The notes: generated by a model not told the origin, from the sequence alone. A stretch of 64,000 bases of DNA from Chitinimonas sp036961565 (GCF_036961565.1 NZ_JBAMDD010000002.1:372001-436000); one strand, 5' to 3'. Counted from the stretch's first letter, positions 1-9,312 are shown. Translations and numbers: made by a program.

Positions 1-491
1 AGGCCCTTGCCGTCGTTCAGCAAGGCCATCAGTGGGTCATCCGGCTGTGCAGGGTACAGATCGATCACCAGCCTGTGCTGGTATTCGCCAAATGGCTCCA
101 GGGTAAACACCTGGGGCTTGACCTCGGTTTTGAGATCGAGCACCACCCGCACGGTGCCAGGCTTGAACCTGCCAGCGCGCAGCTGCCTTATATAAGGGTC
201 TTCAGTGCCTATACGCTGGGCAATCTTGTCCAGTTCATTGCCCCAGTCCGCCCCCTCCAGATCCACGACCAGACGTGCCGGATCTGGCACCATGAACTGG
301 TTGAATTTGAGTGGCGCAGTGGATTCCAGCGTAATGCGGGTATAGGCCTTGGCCGGCCAGACACGGACGGCCACCACAGCGCTACCGGCAAAGGCGCGAG
401 GGGCGATGCCAAACAGCAGCGTCGCCACAGCGCCCTGCAGCATCAAGCGGCGGGTCGCGTCTGGGCGGAAGCGGTCAAGGTTGCGAGACAT
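1..491 (-). CDS. amiC: N-acetylmuramoyl-L-alanine amidase AmiC, N-terminal part
   Basis: Only the first 163 or so residues lie in the window; the gene runs off the left edge. The N-terminus has a twin-arginine export signal (RRLMLQG followed by a hydrophobic stretch ending AFA), as is usual for AmiC. It is followed by an AMIN domain, the septum-targeting beta domain, with the pattern VRVWPAKAYTRITLES and LVVDLEG. The catalytic zinc amidase domain is outside the window. In this family the enzyme cleaves septal peptidoglycan in the periplasm during daughter-cell separation. The start at 491 overlaps the 3' end of tsaE by 49 bases, so the two are probably co-transcribed, an arrangement common in betaproteobacteria. 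The family call rests on the Tat signal plus AMIN domain and the neighbourhood, because the catalytic part cannot be seen. Confidence 0.85.
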   Translation of the reverse strand, partial: MSRNLDRFRPDATRRLMLQGAVATLLFGIAPRAFAGSAVVAVRVWPAKAYTRITLESTAPLKFNQFMVPDPARLVVDLEGADWGNELDKIAQRIGTEDPYIRQLRAGRFKPGTVRVVLDLKTEVKPQVFTLEPFGEYQHRLVIDLYPAQPDDPLMALLNDGKG

Positions 492-940
492 GATGCTCCG
501 AGCAAGGTACCGGTAAGGAGGCGAAATGCCCGTCCTTCATCCTGGGGAACAAGGCTGATGGTCCAGTCCGGCACAGGCAATAAACCCTGTGCTTTTTCCG
601 GCCACTCCACCATGCAAATGCTGTCGGGATTGAACATTTCCCTAAAGCCTGCATCCTCCCATTCCAGCGGATCGGCAAACCTATATAAATCAAAGTGATG
701 GAAGTATAAGTTAGAAACCACGTAAGGTTCAACCAGTGTATAGGTCGGACTCTTAACCCGGCCTGAATGGCCCAGGCCCCGCAATATGCCGCGGGTCAGC
801 GTGGTTTTGCCTGCGCCCAGATCGCCCTCCAGAAACACCACCAGCCCGCCCCGCAGCGCTTGCGCCAGCACCTCGCCCATCGCCAGGGTAGCGGCTTCAT
901 CGGGCAAGTAGGCAGTCAGGGTATGATCTTGGCTATGCAT
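443..940 (-). CDS. tsaE: tRNA threonylcarbamoyladenosine biosynthesis ATPase TsaE
   Basis: This 165-residue protein has the TsaE P-loop GDLGAGKTTLTRG near residue 40 and the conserved SPTYTLV, HFDLYR and EWPEK motifs. It is the ATPase that works with TsaB and TsaD to install the N6-threonylcarbamoyl group on adenosine 37 of ANN-decoding tRNAs. Length matches the family (about 150-165). Its ATG at 940 faces the queG start, the two overlapping head to head by a few bases, so both promoters must lie inside the neighbouring coding sequence. Downstream it overlaps amiC. Confidence 0.93.
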   Translation of the reverse strand: MHSQDHTLTAYLPDEAATLAMGEVLAQALRGGLVVFLEGDLGAGKTTLTRGILRGLGHSGRVKSPTYTLVEPYVVSNLYFHHFDLYRFADPLEWEDAGFREMFNPDSICMVEWPEKAQGLLPVPDWTISLVPQDEGRAFRLLTGTLLGASCLATLTASAQTRPAA

Positions 941-2035
941 GGGGATATTCCAACTAAGGACGAACAGGACTGGACAGCACTGGCCAGCGATATCAAACGC
1001 TGGGCCGCCGAGCTGGGCTTTGATGCGGCCCAGATAGGCGACGCCGACCTAGGCCCGGCCGCAGCACAAAACCTGCAAGCCTGGCTGGCGGCCGACCAGC
1101 ATGGCGAGATGGATTATATGGCCAGTCACGGCCTGAAACGTGCCCGGCCTGCGGAACTGGTGCCAGGCACCCTCCGCGTCATTTCACTACGCATGAACTA
1201 CCGCGCCCCGCACGCGCACGACAGCGAAGCGGTATTGGCCGATGGCGAAGCTGCGTTCATCTCGCGCTATGCGCTGGGACGCGATTATCACAAGGTGTTG
1301 CGCAATCGCCTACAGAAACTGGCTGAGCGCATTCAGGCCGCCGGCCATGCACTGGGTTACCGCGCCTTTGTCGACTCCGCCCCGGTGATGGAAGTCGAAG
1401 CCGCCGTCCGTGCCGGCCTGGGCTGGCGGGGCAAGCATACGTTGCTGCTCACCCGCGAGCATGGCTCGATGTTCTTTCTGGGCGAACTGTTTGTCAGCCT
1501 GCCCCTGCCCATCGATCCGCCCCTGGCGCAGGAGCATTGCGGCCGCTGCAGCAAGTGCATCGACATCTGCCCCACCCGCGCCATCGTCGCCCCTTACCGG
1601 GTCGATGCACGCCGCTGCGTGTCCTACCTGACCATCGAACTGAAGGGCAGCATTCCGGCCGAGTTCCGCCCACTGATAGGCAACCGCGTCTATGGCTGTG
1701 ACGACTGCCAACTGGTCTGCCCCTGGAACCGCTTTGCCGTCGATAGCAGCGAGGCCGATTTCGCAGTCCGCAATGGGCTTGATGCGGTCAGCCTAGTAGC
1801 GCTGTTTAGCTGGAGCGAGACCGAATTCAACCAACGCTTGGCCGGCACCGCCATCTATCGCATCGGCCACGAGCGCTGGCTGCGCAATATTGCCGTTGGC
1901 CTGGGTAACGCCCCCAGCACGCCTGCCGTACTGGCTGCCCTGCAACAGCGCCGGGACGACGCCAGCGAGCTGGTGCGCGAGCATGTCGCCTGGGCCTTGC
2001 AGCAGCACGAAGCACGCAAGCTAAGCGAGCCCTGA
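935..2035 (+). CDS. queG: Epoxyqueuosine reductase QueG
   Basis: The last step of queuosine tRNA modification, reduction of epoxyqueuosine, is the role of this cobalamin and iron-sulfur protein. Two [4Fe-4S] cysteine sets are visible, CGRCSKCIDICP and CDDCQLVCPWN, in the usual spacing. The N-terminal domain carries the family patterns MDYMASH and RALGRDYHKVL-like (here YALGRDYHKVL). A C-terminal HEAT-like tail (RHERWLRNIAVGLGN type) is present. The frame is open from 767, but that part is antisense to tsaE. The ATG at 935 gives 366 residues, the normal size. An in-frame ATG at 923 is an alternative. Neither has a convincing ribosome binding site. It is divergent from tsaE and followed 70 bases later by murI. 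Confidence 0.93.
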   Translation: MHGDIPTKDEQDWTALASDIKRWAAELGFDAAQIGDADLGPAAAQNLQAWLAADQHGEMDYMASHGLKRARPAELVPGTLRVISLRMNYRAPHAHDSEAVLADGEAAFISRYALGRDYHKVLRNRLQKLAERIQAAGHALGYRAFVDSAPVMEVEAAVRAGLGWRGKHTLLLTREHGSMFFLGELFVSLPLPIDPPLAQEHCGRCSKCIDICPTRAIVAPYRVDARRCVSYLTIELKGSIPAEFRPLIGNRVYGCDDCQLVCPWNRFAVDSSEADFAVRNGLDAVSLVALFSWSETEFNQRLAGTAIYRIGHERWLRNIAVGLGNAPSTPAVLAALQQRRDDASELVREHVAWALQQHEARKLSEP

Positions 2036-2105
2036 TTGACCCCCTATACTGCAGGCGTAGAATCCTGCGCCTAATGCAACCCACGCCCGCCCGGCTCCTC
2101 CATCC

Positions 2106-2915
2106 ATGCCCTCCCAACTTGCCTCCCGCCCCATAGGTGTTTTTGATTCCGGCATAGGCGGGCTCACCGTCACCCGGGCGCTGATGGAACGCCTGCCGTT
2201 TGAGGACATTGTCTATTTCGGCGATACCGCCCGTGTGCCCTATGGCGTCAAATCAGTTGCCACCATAGAACAGTTCACCCAGCAGATTGTTGATTTCCTG
2301 ATGCAGCAGGAGGTCAAGTTGCTGGTCATTGCCTGCAATACCATCTCGGCGGTGGCGGCCAACAAGATACGGGCCCGTGTCAATATCCCGGTCATCGACG
2401 TGATAGACGCCGGCGCCCGCAATGCCGTGGCCGTCAGCCGCAATCACGCCATCGGGGTAATCGCCACACCTACCACCGTCAACAGCAATGCCTATGCCCG
2501 TGGCGTGCACGCACTGAATGCCGAGGCCCGTGTCTACTCCCAGGCCTGCCCGCTGCTAGTCCCCCTGGTAGAAGAAGGCTGGCTGGATCATGCCGTCACC
2601 CGCATGACTGTGCAGGAATACCTCAAACCCGTGCTGGCAGAGGGTATCGATACCCTGGTATTGGGCTGCACCCACTACCCACTGCTCAAGCCACTGCTGG
2701 CGCAGGAAGTCGGCAGCCAGATACGGCTGGTGGACTCCGCAGTCAGCGTGGCCGAACAGGTTGCCGCCAAACTGGTGGAGCTGGACCTGGCCAATCCACA
2801 GCGCCAGGAACCCACCTACCGCTACTATGTGACCGATATTCCCCTGCGCTTCCAGACCGTGGGCGAACGCTTTCTGGGCCGCAGCCTCAAGCACCTGGAA
2901 ATGGTTCAGCTATAA
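2106..2915 (+). CDS. murI: Glutamate racemase MurI
   Basis: A cofactor-independent racemase that makes D-glutamate for peptidoglycan in the cytoplasm. Signature segments are GVFDSGIGGLTV at the N-terminus, VIACNTISAVAA with the first catalytic cysteine, and LVLGCTHYPLL with the second. The 269-residue length is typical. It sits just downstream of queG on the same strand. The intergenic 70 bases show no clear promoter or terminator, so co-transcription is possible. Confidence 0.95.
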   Translation: MPSQLASRPIGVFDSGIGGLTVTRALMERLPFEDIVYFGDTARVPYGVKSVATIEQFTQQIVDFLMQQEVKLLVIACNTISAVAANKIRARVNIPVIDVIDAGARNAVAVSRNHAIGVIATPTTVNSNAYARGVHALNAEARVYSQACPLLVPLVEEGWLDHAVTRMTVQEYLKPVLAEGIDTLVLGCTHYPLLKPLLAQEVGSQIRLVDSAVSVAEQVAAKLVELDLANPQRQEPTYRYYVTDIPLRFQTVGERFLGRSLKHLEMVQL

Positions 2916-3014
2916 ACATTGCATCAAGGTCGCCGCTACTGTGCGACCTAGCAAGCGCTCGGCCGTCATGCCATCATGCACGGCATGACATCCCCCTTAT
3001 CAGGAGACACCAAC

Positions 3015-3563
3015 ATGACCCGCTTTTCTGCCTATAGCCTGGTTGCTGCCTTGATGCTGCTGGCTGGCTGCGCCACTACCCCGTCCGAGCCCGCCAAACC
3101 TGCCAGCCCCGTTGTGGTCGCACCCAAGCCGGTCGAGCCTGCCAAGCCCGCCGAACCCGCCGCCATCACCCCCGCCCCTAGCACCAAGCCTGCCGAAATC
3201 ATCAAACAGGTGGAACCGACCCAGCCCGCCACGGCGACCGCCCCCATCGTCGGCAACTGGGAAGGCAAGTGGACCATAGACAGCATGGGCTACGAAGGTA
3301 AGACCGTCATCGTCATCGAGAAGCTGGATGGCGCCAATGTGGTTGGCCGCGCCACCATGTTCGACACCCCCTATGGCGATCTGACCGAAGCCTTTGCGCC
3401 CGCCACCTTTGATGGCAGCAAGCTCAATGTCAAGCACCAGAACAACGCCAGCTATGTGCTGACGCTGGGCGAAAAAGATGGCGCCATGCGCCTGTCCGGG
3501 CCGCTGGTCTATATCACCGAGGCCGGCACCTACAACGGCAATATCCGTGTCAGCAAAAAATAA
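3015..3563 (+). CDS. Small outer-membrane-type lipoprotein with Pro/Ala-rich linker
   Basis: The ATG at 3015 follows an AGGAGA ribosome site. It begins a lipoprotein signal peptide ending in the lipobox LLAGC, so cysteine 19 would be lipidated. Residues about 20-80 are a low-complexity linker rich in Pro, Ala and Lys (repeated KPxEPAKPAEPA-like segments), probably spanning the periplasm toward the wall. The last 100 residues form a compact beta-rich domain beginning GNWEGKW and ending in NGNIRVSKK. I do not recognise the domain; it looks like a small lipocalin-like or avidin-like fold, which is a guess. It stands alone, with a strong terminator right after it. Confidence 0.75.
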   Translation: MTRFSAYSLVAALMLLAGCATTPSEPAKPASPVVVAPKPVEPAKPAEPAAITPAPSTKPAEIIKQVEPTQPATATAPIVGNWEGKWTIDSMGYEGKTVIVIEKLDGANVVGRATMFDTPYGDLTEAFAPATFDGSKLNVKHQNNASYVLTLGEKDGAMRLSGPLVYITEAGTYNGNIRVSKK

Positions 3564-3601
3564 GGCCGTGGATTAAATCGGCATTAATCCCGGATTAAAA
3601 A

Positions 3602-3622
3602 GCGGCCCAAGGGCCGCTTTTT
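3602..3622 (+). terminator. Rho-independent terminator after lipoprotein gene
   Basis: A perfect 7-bp GC stem GCGGCCC/GGGCCGC with a two-base loop is followed by five T on the plus strand and preceded by five A. It therefore ends the lipoprotein transcript and separates it from purB. Confidence 0.85.
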
Positions 3623-3697
3623 ACATGGTGCCGCGCCCGGCTGCACGCCCTGGCATGATAGAATCCTGCGCTTGTTTTGATTGGATTTTCTGCCCCC

Positions 3698-5065
3698 ATG
3701 ACGCTTTCCACCCTGACTGCCCTTTCCCCGCTAGACGGCCGCTATCACAAGCAGGTCAATGCCCTGCGCGACTGCTTCAGCGAGTACGCGCTGATCAAAC
3801 ATCGGGTTAAGGTGGAGGTCGAATGGCTCAAAGCCCTGTCGAATGAACCCGGCATCGTCGAGGTGCCCAGCTTCTCCGCCGCCACCGTGGCCGAGCTGGA
3901 CGAAGTTGTCAGCAACTTCTCCGAGGCCCACGCCGAAGAGGTCAAGGCCATCGAGAGCCGCACCAACCACGACGTTAAGGCCATTGAGTACTGGCTGAAG
4001 GAACGCCTGTCAGGCAACCCCGAAATCGGCCCGGTGACCGAGTTCCTGCACTTTGCCTGCACCTCGGAAGACATCAACAACCTGTCTCATGCCCTGATGC
4101 TCAAGGCTGGCCGCGCAGCCATGCTGCCCAAGCTGGCCGATATCATTGCCCGGCTCAAGACCCTGGCGCACGAACTGGCTGACAAGCCCATGATGTCGCG
4201 CACCCACGGCCAGCCTGCCACTCCCACCACCATGGGCAAGGAACTGGCCAATATCGCCTACCGGCTGGAGCGCCAGCACAAGCGCATCGCCGAGGTCGAG
4301 CTGCTGGGCAAGATCAATGGCGCGGTAGGCAACTACAACGCGCACCTGTCGGCCTATCCCGATGTGGACTGGCCCGGCTTTGCCCGTCGCTTTGTTGAAT
4401 CGCTGGGTATCAGCTTCAACCCCTACACCATCCAGATTGAGCCGCATGACTACATGAGCGAGCTGTATGACGACTTTGCCCGCGTCAACACCATCCTCAT
4501 CGACATGAACCGCGATATCTGGGGCTACATCTCCCTGGGCTTCTTCAAGCAGAAGGTCAAGGAAGGCGAAGTGGGTAGCTCCACCATGCCGCACAAGGTC
4601 AACCCCATCGACTTCGAGAACTCCGAAGGCAATCTGGGCATGGCCAATGCCATGCTGACCCACCTGAGCCAAAAGCTGCCCATCTCCCGCTGGCAGCGCG
4701 ACCTGACCGACTCCACCGTGCTGCGCAATATGGGTGTGGCGCTGGGCTACACCCTGCTGGGCTACGCCTCGGCCAGCAAGGGCCTGGACAAACTGGAAGC
4801 CAACCCCAATGCCATGGCCGCCGACCTCGACGCCAACTGGGAAGTCCTGGCCGAACCCATACAGACCGTCATGCGCCGCTATGCCGTCCCCAATGCCTAC
4901 GAGCAGCTCAAGGATCTGACTCGCGGCAAGGCCGGCATCAACCGCGATACCCTGCATGCCTTCATCAAGACCCTGGCCATCCCCGAGTCCGAGAAGGTAC
5001 GCCTGCTGGACCTGACACCCGCCAGCTATATCGGCAGCGCCGTCGAACTTGCCCGTAATATTTAA
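3698..5065 (+). CDS. purB: Adenylosuccinate lyase PurB
   Basis: This enzyme cleaves SAICAR and adenylosuccinate, releasing fumarate in purine synthesis. The protein has the PurB N-terminus LTALSPLDGRY, the SRTHGQPATPTTMGKE segment with the catalytic histidine, and the fumarase/aspartase superfamily signature GSSTMPHKVNPIDFEN. The ATG at 3698 gives 455 residues and matches the E. coli start; an upstream TTG at 3677 would add seven residues but seems unlikely. The close packing with the next gene suggests, but does not prove, a joint transcript. Confidence 0.95.
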   Translation: MTLSTLTALSPLDGRYHKQVNALRDCFSEYALIKHRVKVEVEWLKALSNEPGIVEVPSFSAATVAELDEVVSNFSEAHAEEVKAIESRTNHDVKAIEYWLKERLSGNPEIGPVTEFLHFACTSEDINNLSHALMLKAGRAAMLPKLADIIARLKTLAHELADKPMMSRTHGQPATPTTMGKELANIAYRLERQHKRIAEVELLGKINGAVGNYNAHLSAYPDVDWPGFARRFVESLGISFNPYTIQIEPHDYMSELYDDFARVNTILIDMNRDIWGYISLGFFKQKVKEGEVGSSTMPHKVNPIDFENSEGNLGMANAMLTHLSQKLPISRWQRDLTDSTVLRNMGVALGYTLLGYASASKGLDKLEANPNAMAADLDANWEVLAEPIQTVMRRYAVPNAYEQLKDLTRGKAGINRDTLHAFIKTLAIPESEKVRLLDLTPASYIGSAVELARNI

Positions 5066-5134
5066 GCCATACGCTATCTGCGGGCTGCCACGCAGCCCGC
5101 TTTCATTCATTTGCGCAGAAAGGCCTGTCGTACC

Positions 5135-6643
5135 GTGAAGCAGAAGCCCTTAGTCATTGCCCTGGCCGTCGTCATCGGCGTAGTTGCCGCCACCTACACC
5201 GGAACCAGCTGGTGGGCCGGCAAACTAGCCGAGACCACGCTGGCCAAGCAACACCAGCTGATCGCCGACCTGCCTTACTTTGTCGTGAAATCGCGCGTCT
5301 ATGAGCGCGGCGTATTCAGCTCGACCGAGCGCACCACCATCGCGGTTGCCCCCAACCTGCTGGCCCCCTACCAGATGCTCAAGCTGGAAGAAATGGGTGG
5401 CGCCAAGCTGGAACTGACCTACACCCAGACCATCAAGCACGGCCCACTGCCGCTCTTGGCGTCTGGCGATTTCTCGCTCCTGAAGGCCGCCGTTACCACC
5501 GATATTGCCTTCAGCGCCGATACCCAGGCCCTGCTGAAAAAGGTATTCGGTGACCAGCGTCCGCTGCAGATCGAGAACCATATCAAGTTCAACGATGACG
5601 GCGTGTTTGCCATCAAGGTGCCGAGCTTCACCTATGAAGAAACCCTGGCCAAGGTGAAATCGGTCTGGCAAGGCCTGGACGCCACCATCAGCTATGGCGG
5701 TGACTTCAACAAGATAGACATCGTTGCCGTCGCCCCTGGCCTGCACTTTGAAGCCGGCCCCAAGGGCACGCTGGATATCAAGGATCTGCGCTTCGAATCG
5801 CACAATACCCGTGGCAAGGCCGGCCTGATGCTGGGCGAAGGCAAGCTGAGCCTGGCCTCGGCCACCTTCAAGCAAACCGAGGGTGCGCAGCCGGTTGATG
5901 TCAAGCTGGCTGGCTTGAGCTATCAGGTCAAGACCGTCGCTGAGGGAGAGTTCATCAACTCCAGCGGCGACGTGGTCGTCAGCAGCCTGGCACTCAACAA
6001 CAAGACCTATGGCCCGGCCAAGTTGTCGGTCTCGGCCAACCATCTGCATGGCCCCACACTGGCCAAGCTGAGCCTGGCCGCCAACAAGATCCAGCGCGAG
6101 GTCAAGGATCCCGGCGAGCAGGCCACCCAGATGCTGGCCCTGTTCCGCAAAGACGGCCTGCCCCTGCTGAAGAACAACCCAGAACTGTCGCTGAACGAGC
6201 TGTCGGTCAAGTTGCCCGAGGGCGAAGTCAAGCTCAAGGCCAACGTCGCACTCAAGGGCTTCGAAGAAAAAGACCTGGACAGCCCGCTGCTGTTGCTGGA
6301 GAAGCTGCAGGCGAATGCCGATCTGCAAGTACCCAAGCAGGTCATCGAAACCGTTGCACTCTGGCAGGCTCGCGGCGCCATCGCCATCGACACCGAGGAA
6401 GGCGAACAGCCTGAGACCGAAGAGCTGGACAACCTGGCCCGCAATCTGATGGAAAGTCAGATCCGCAAGCTACTGGATCAAAAGCTCATCCGCGCCGATG
6501 GCGACCTACTCAGCAGCAGTGCCGTGTGGAAGAACGGCCGCCTGGAAGTCAACGGCACCCACATTCCACTGCCATGGCAACTGGCCATTCCTCCCGCCGA
6601 TGCGGCATTGGAAGAAGAAACCGAAGAAGCCGCAGTAGAATAA
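5135..6643 (+). CDS. DUF945 (YdgA-like) envelope protein
   Basis: The GTG at 5135 is preceded by GAAAGG and starts a protein with an uncleaved-looking N-terminal membrane anchor (LVIALAVVIGVVAATYTGTSWWAG). The rest is a large, soluble, beta-rich region typical of the YdgA/DUF945 family, including FEAGPKGTLDIKDLRFES and a C-terminal segment about expanding the protein toward the periplasm. A TTG at 5111 would add eight residues. Members of this family are about 500 residues, as here. The molecular function of the family is unknown; they are thought to be inner-membrane-anchored periplasmic proteins. It ends just before a strong terminator. Confidence 0.8.
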   Translation: MKQKPLVIALAVVIGVVAATYTGTSWWAGKLAETTLAKQHQLIADLPYFVVKSRVYERGVFSSTERTTIAVAPNLLAPYQMLKLEEMGGAKLELTYTQTIKHGPLPLLASGDFSLLKAAVTTDIAFSADTQALLKKVFGDQRPLQIENHIKFNDDGVFAIKVPSFTYEETLAKVKSVWQGLDATISYGGDFNKIDIVAVAPGLHFEAGPKGTLDIKDLRFESHNTRGKAGLMLGEGKLSLASATFKQTEGAQPVDVKLAGLSYQVKTVAEGEFINSSGDVVVSSLALNNKTYGPAKLSVSANHLHGPTLAKLSLAANKIQREVKDPGEQATQMLALFRKDGLPLLKNNPELSLNELSVKLPEGEVKLKANVALKGFEEKDLDSPLLLLEKLQANADLQVPKQVIETVALWQARGAIAIDTEEGEQPETEELDNLARNLMESQIRKLLDQKLIRADGDLLSSSAVWKNGRLEVNGTHIPLPWQLAIPPADAALEEETEEAAVE

Positions 6644-6664
6644 GCCCGACCGCCGCAACAAAAA

Positions 6665-6694
6665 ACGCCCGCTCAATCGAGTCGGGCGTTTTTT
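6665..6694 (+). terminator. Rho-independent terminator after DUF945 gene
   Basis: Stem ACGCCCG/CGGGCGT with an 11-base loop, then a run of six T on the plus strand, beginning about 20 bases after the stop codon. Confidence 0.85.
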
Positions 6695-6740
6695 ATGCGT
6701 AACGCCCTGAGTCTCACGGAACCACGTAGTCGCTCACCCC

Positions 6741-6867
6741 GCAATAACAGGGCAGAGGCAGTAGCGAGCGCCCCCAGTCCGGCTCGAGAAGCGCAGCCGT
6801 ACTTGCGTACGGAGACCATCACAGGGCCGGAATGGGGTCGCGCAGTAGGCCTATGCCCTGTTATTCA
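6741..6867. repeat. Long interrupted palindrome with GTAC-N4-GTAC core (copy A)
   Basis: The outer arms are a perfect 12-bp inverted repeat, AATAACAGGGCA at 6743-6754 and TGCCCTGTTATT at 6854-6865. Inside them is a second imperfect pair (GCGAGCGCCCCCAGTCCGGC region against the GCCGGAATGGGGTCGCGC region). The centre is CCGTACTTGCGTACGG at about 6798-6813. The right arm touches the ppnP stop codon, so the element lies in the 3' untranslated region between two convergent genes. It shares design and core with the element at 45408-45503. It looks like a REP- or MITE-like dispersed intergenic palindrome. Confidence 0.65.
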
Positions 6868-7146
6868 GCGGTATTCGCAGAGATAGGCCGTCTCCTGCCC
6901 CACCTTCAACTGAAACTTGCTGTCCGCAGGCACTGTAAAGCGGCTCCCCGCCGCAAACGTCTCCCATGCGTCCTGCCCTGGCAGCTTCACCGTCAAGGCG
7001 CCGGCTATCACGTGCATGACTTCCAGCTGGCTGGTGCCGAACTCGTACTCACCGGGCGCCATCACACCGATGGTGGCGGGCCCTTCTGCCATGGCAAAGG
7101 CGATGGATGTCACCGTGCCGCCGAAATACTCATTGACCTTGAACAT
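6865..7146 (-). CDS. ppnP: Pyrimidine/purine nucleoside phosphorylase PpnP
   Basis: A 93-residue single-cupin protein that aligns along its whole length with E. coli PpnP (YaiE). It starts MFKVNEYFGGTVTSIAF, has GVMAPGEYEFGT and VISGAL-like (VIAGALTVKLPG), and ends SYLCRY-like (AYLCEYR). The family phosphorolyses diverse nucleosides to bases and ribose-1-phosphate. The ATG at 7146 has a CAGGAG ribosome site; an upstream in-frame extension to 7188 is not supported. It is convergent with the DUF945 gene. Confidence 0.93.
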   Translation of the reverse strand: MFKVNEYFGGTVTSIAFAMAEGPATIGVMAPGEYEFGTSQLEVMHVIAGALTVKLPGQDAWETFAAGSRFTVPADSKFQLKVGQETAYLCEYR

Positions 7147-7238
7147 GCTGCAGCGCTCCTGAGGTTGGGGATGCATCAGTATGCCCAAGGGTAGCCCGGT
7201 GCTTCATAACTTGTGCTCCCCACGCTTATGCCTGCCTG

Positions 7239-7829
7239 CTAGCTCGCAGCCGACTCACCACCCCATTGCAGCAAACCATAATGCACTACGCCTGCCTTGC
7301 CTTCGCGCAGGCAAGTCCAGCCGCTCAGATCGGGCCAGTTTGCCGTCTCTACATAAACATAAGCATCCGCCGCCATGATGGGCGGCAGCAGTGCCAGTGC
7401 CTTGGACAGCAGATCGCCGGCAAAGGGCGGGTCGAGAAAGATCACGTCGAACTGCTCAGTACAGCGCGCCAACCACGCCAGTGCGTCTGCCGCCACAATG
7501 TCGACCGTCTGTGCCCCCAGGCTTTGCTGGTTGCTGCGCAGGGCCTGCAGTACCGGCCTGGCCTGCTCCACCATCACAACCCTGGCGGCGCCTCGCGATG
7601 CCGCCTCGAAGCCAAGGGCGCCTGAGCCAGCAAACAGGTCCAGGCAGCGCTGGCCATGCAGCTCCTGCCCCAGCCAGTTGAACAGTGTTTCACGGACCCT
7701 GTCCGGCGTCGGTCGCAGCCCCTCGCTGTCAGGGAAAGGCAGGATGCGGCGGCGGTACTCGCCGCCGATAATACGGAGCTGATTGGTACCACGTACCGGC
7801 TTGGAGGTCTTGGGCGCGAGCTTGGGCAT
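7239..7829 (-). CDS. rsmD: 16S rRNA (guanine966-N2)-methyltransferase RsmD
   Basis: A SAM-dependent methyltransferase acting on the 30S subunit. It shows the RsmD N-terminus LRIIGGEYRRR, RPTPDRVRETLFNWL, the SAM-binding LDLFAGSGALGFEA and the catalytic DPPF motif (FLDPPFAGDLL). The length of 196 residues is normal. The gene diverges from ftsY across 253 bases, a frequent rsmD/ftsY neighbourhood in proteobacteria. Confidence 0.94.
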   Translation of the reverse strand: MPKLAPKTSKPVRGTNQLRIIGGEYRRRILPFPDSEGLRPTPDRVRETLFNWLGQELHGQRCLDLFAGSGALGFEAASRGAARVVMVEQARPVLQALRSNQQSLGAQTVDIVAADALAWLARCTEQFDVIFLDPPFAGDLLSKALALLPPIMAADAYVYVETANWPDLSGWTCLREGKAGVVHYGLLQWGGESAAS

Positions 7830-8082
7830 GCTGGGCTGTCGAGAAAAGTCAGTAATCTACCGGCACCTGCCCATGAGGCAAGAACCGCTGCTACAACGCC
7901 AGCAAACCACCTGGCGCCGCCTTCCTGGCCCTTTTGGGGGCGCTGCACTGGTGCATGGGCATGCATGAAAACCCCGCAACAAGGCGAAATAGTTCATAAC
8001 AGGGCTCAGGAAAGCTAGAATCCTACCCCATCTTGCCGGCACTCCCGGTTTCATACGCAATATCAATCAGATGTACCCATAG

Positions 8083-9312
8083 ATGTCCGACAATCAAAAT
8101 ACGCAGAATCCCTCCGCCGGCTGGGGCAGCAAACTCTGGAAAGCGCTCAATACCGATATCGGTGAGCTGGTAGGGGGCGAGAAGTCCACTCCCCCATCGG
8201 CAGCGCCTACGCCCGACGCCGCGCCCGCAGAACCTGCCGCCACGCCAGCAGCCGCACCGGTAACGGAACCAGTAGCCGCACCAGCCGTGGTGCCTAACCC
8301 GGTACCCGCCGCCAGCACAGAAGACAAATCGTTCTGGCAAAAAACCGTCGAGGTACTTAATACCGATGTGACGGTGCTGGCCAAGGATGTAGCCCAGGCC
8401 TCGCGCGAAGTCTGGCAGTACAAGCTCAAGGCTGGCCTCGCCAAGACCCGCGACAAGCTGGGCAAGGAACTGGCCGCCTTGTTCGGCGGCGGCCAGATCG
8501 ACGAAGACCTGTACGAAGAGCTGGAAACCGTGCTGCTGACCGCCGACATGGGCGTGGATGCGACCGTGCATCTGCTCAAGGACGTGCGCCAGCGCGTCAG
8601 CCTGGCTGGCCTCAAGGATGCCAGCGAGCTGCGCGGCGCGCTCAAGGGCGCCCTCACCGACCTGATCGCCCCGCTGGAAAAACCCCTGCAGGTCGAAGGA
8701 CACAAGCCCTACATCATCATGGTGGCCGGGGTGAATGGTGCAGGCAAGACCACCAGCATAGGCAAGCTGGCCAAGTACTTTCAGGGCCAGGGCAAGAGCG
8801 TGCTGCTGGCAGCGGGCGATACCTTCCGTGCCGCTGCGCGCGAGCAGCTGATGGCCTGGGGTGAGCGCAACAACGTCACCGTGATTGCCCAGGATGGCGG
8901 CGATTCTGCCGCCGTCTGCTTCGATGCCATCAACGCGGCAAAGGCACGCGGCATAGACATTGTGCTGGCAGACACGGCTGGCCGCCTGCCTACTCAGCTG
9001 CACCTGATGGACGAGATCGCCAAGGTCAAGCGGGTGATCGCCAAGGCGGACCCCAGCGGCCCGCACGAGATACTGCTGGTACTGGACGCCAATACCGGCC
9101 AGAACGCCCTGCAACAGGTCAAGGCCTTTGACGACGCCCTGGGCCTGACTGGCTTGGTGCTGACCAAGCTGGACGGCACGGCCAAGGGTGGCGTCATTGC
9201 CGGCATCGCCAAGCAGAAAGCCATACCGCTGCGCTTTATCGGTGTGGGCGAGGGCATTGATGATCTGCGTCCGTTTGAAGCCAAGGATTATGTGGACGCC
9301 CTGATAGAGTAA
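8083..9312 (+). CDS. ftsY: Signal recognition particle receptor FtsY
   Basis: The cytoplasmic-membrane SRP receptor GTPase. An N-terminal low-complexity Ala/Pro acidic region (about residues 30-80) precedes the four-helix N domain and the G domain. The G domain has GVNGAGKTTSIGKL (G1), DTFRAAAREQL, DTAGRLP (G3) and TKLDGTAKGG (G4). The 409-residue length fits Gram-negative FtsY. ftsE and ftsX follow on the same strand in the classical ftsYEX arrangement. Confidence 0.95.
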   Translation: MSDNQNTQNPSAGWGSKLWKALNTDIGELVGGEKSTPPSAAPTPDAAPAEPAATPAAAPVTEPVAAPAVVPNPVPAASTEDKSFWQKTVEVLNTDVTVLAKDVAQASREVWQYKLKAGLAKTRDKLGKELAALFGGGQIDEDLYEELETVLLTADMGVDATVHLLKDVRQRVSLAGLKDASELRGALKGALTDLIAPLEKPLQVEGHKPYIIMVAGVNGAGKTTSIGKLAKYFQGQGKSVLLAAGDTFRAAAREQLMAWGERNNVTVIAQDGGDSAAVCFDAINAAKARGIDIVLADTAGRLPTQLHLMDEIAKVKRVIAKADPSGPHEILLVLDANTGQNALQQVKAFDDALGLTGLVLTKLDGTAKGGVIAGIAKQKAIPLRFIGVGEGIDDLRPFEAKDYVDALIE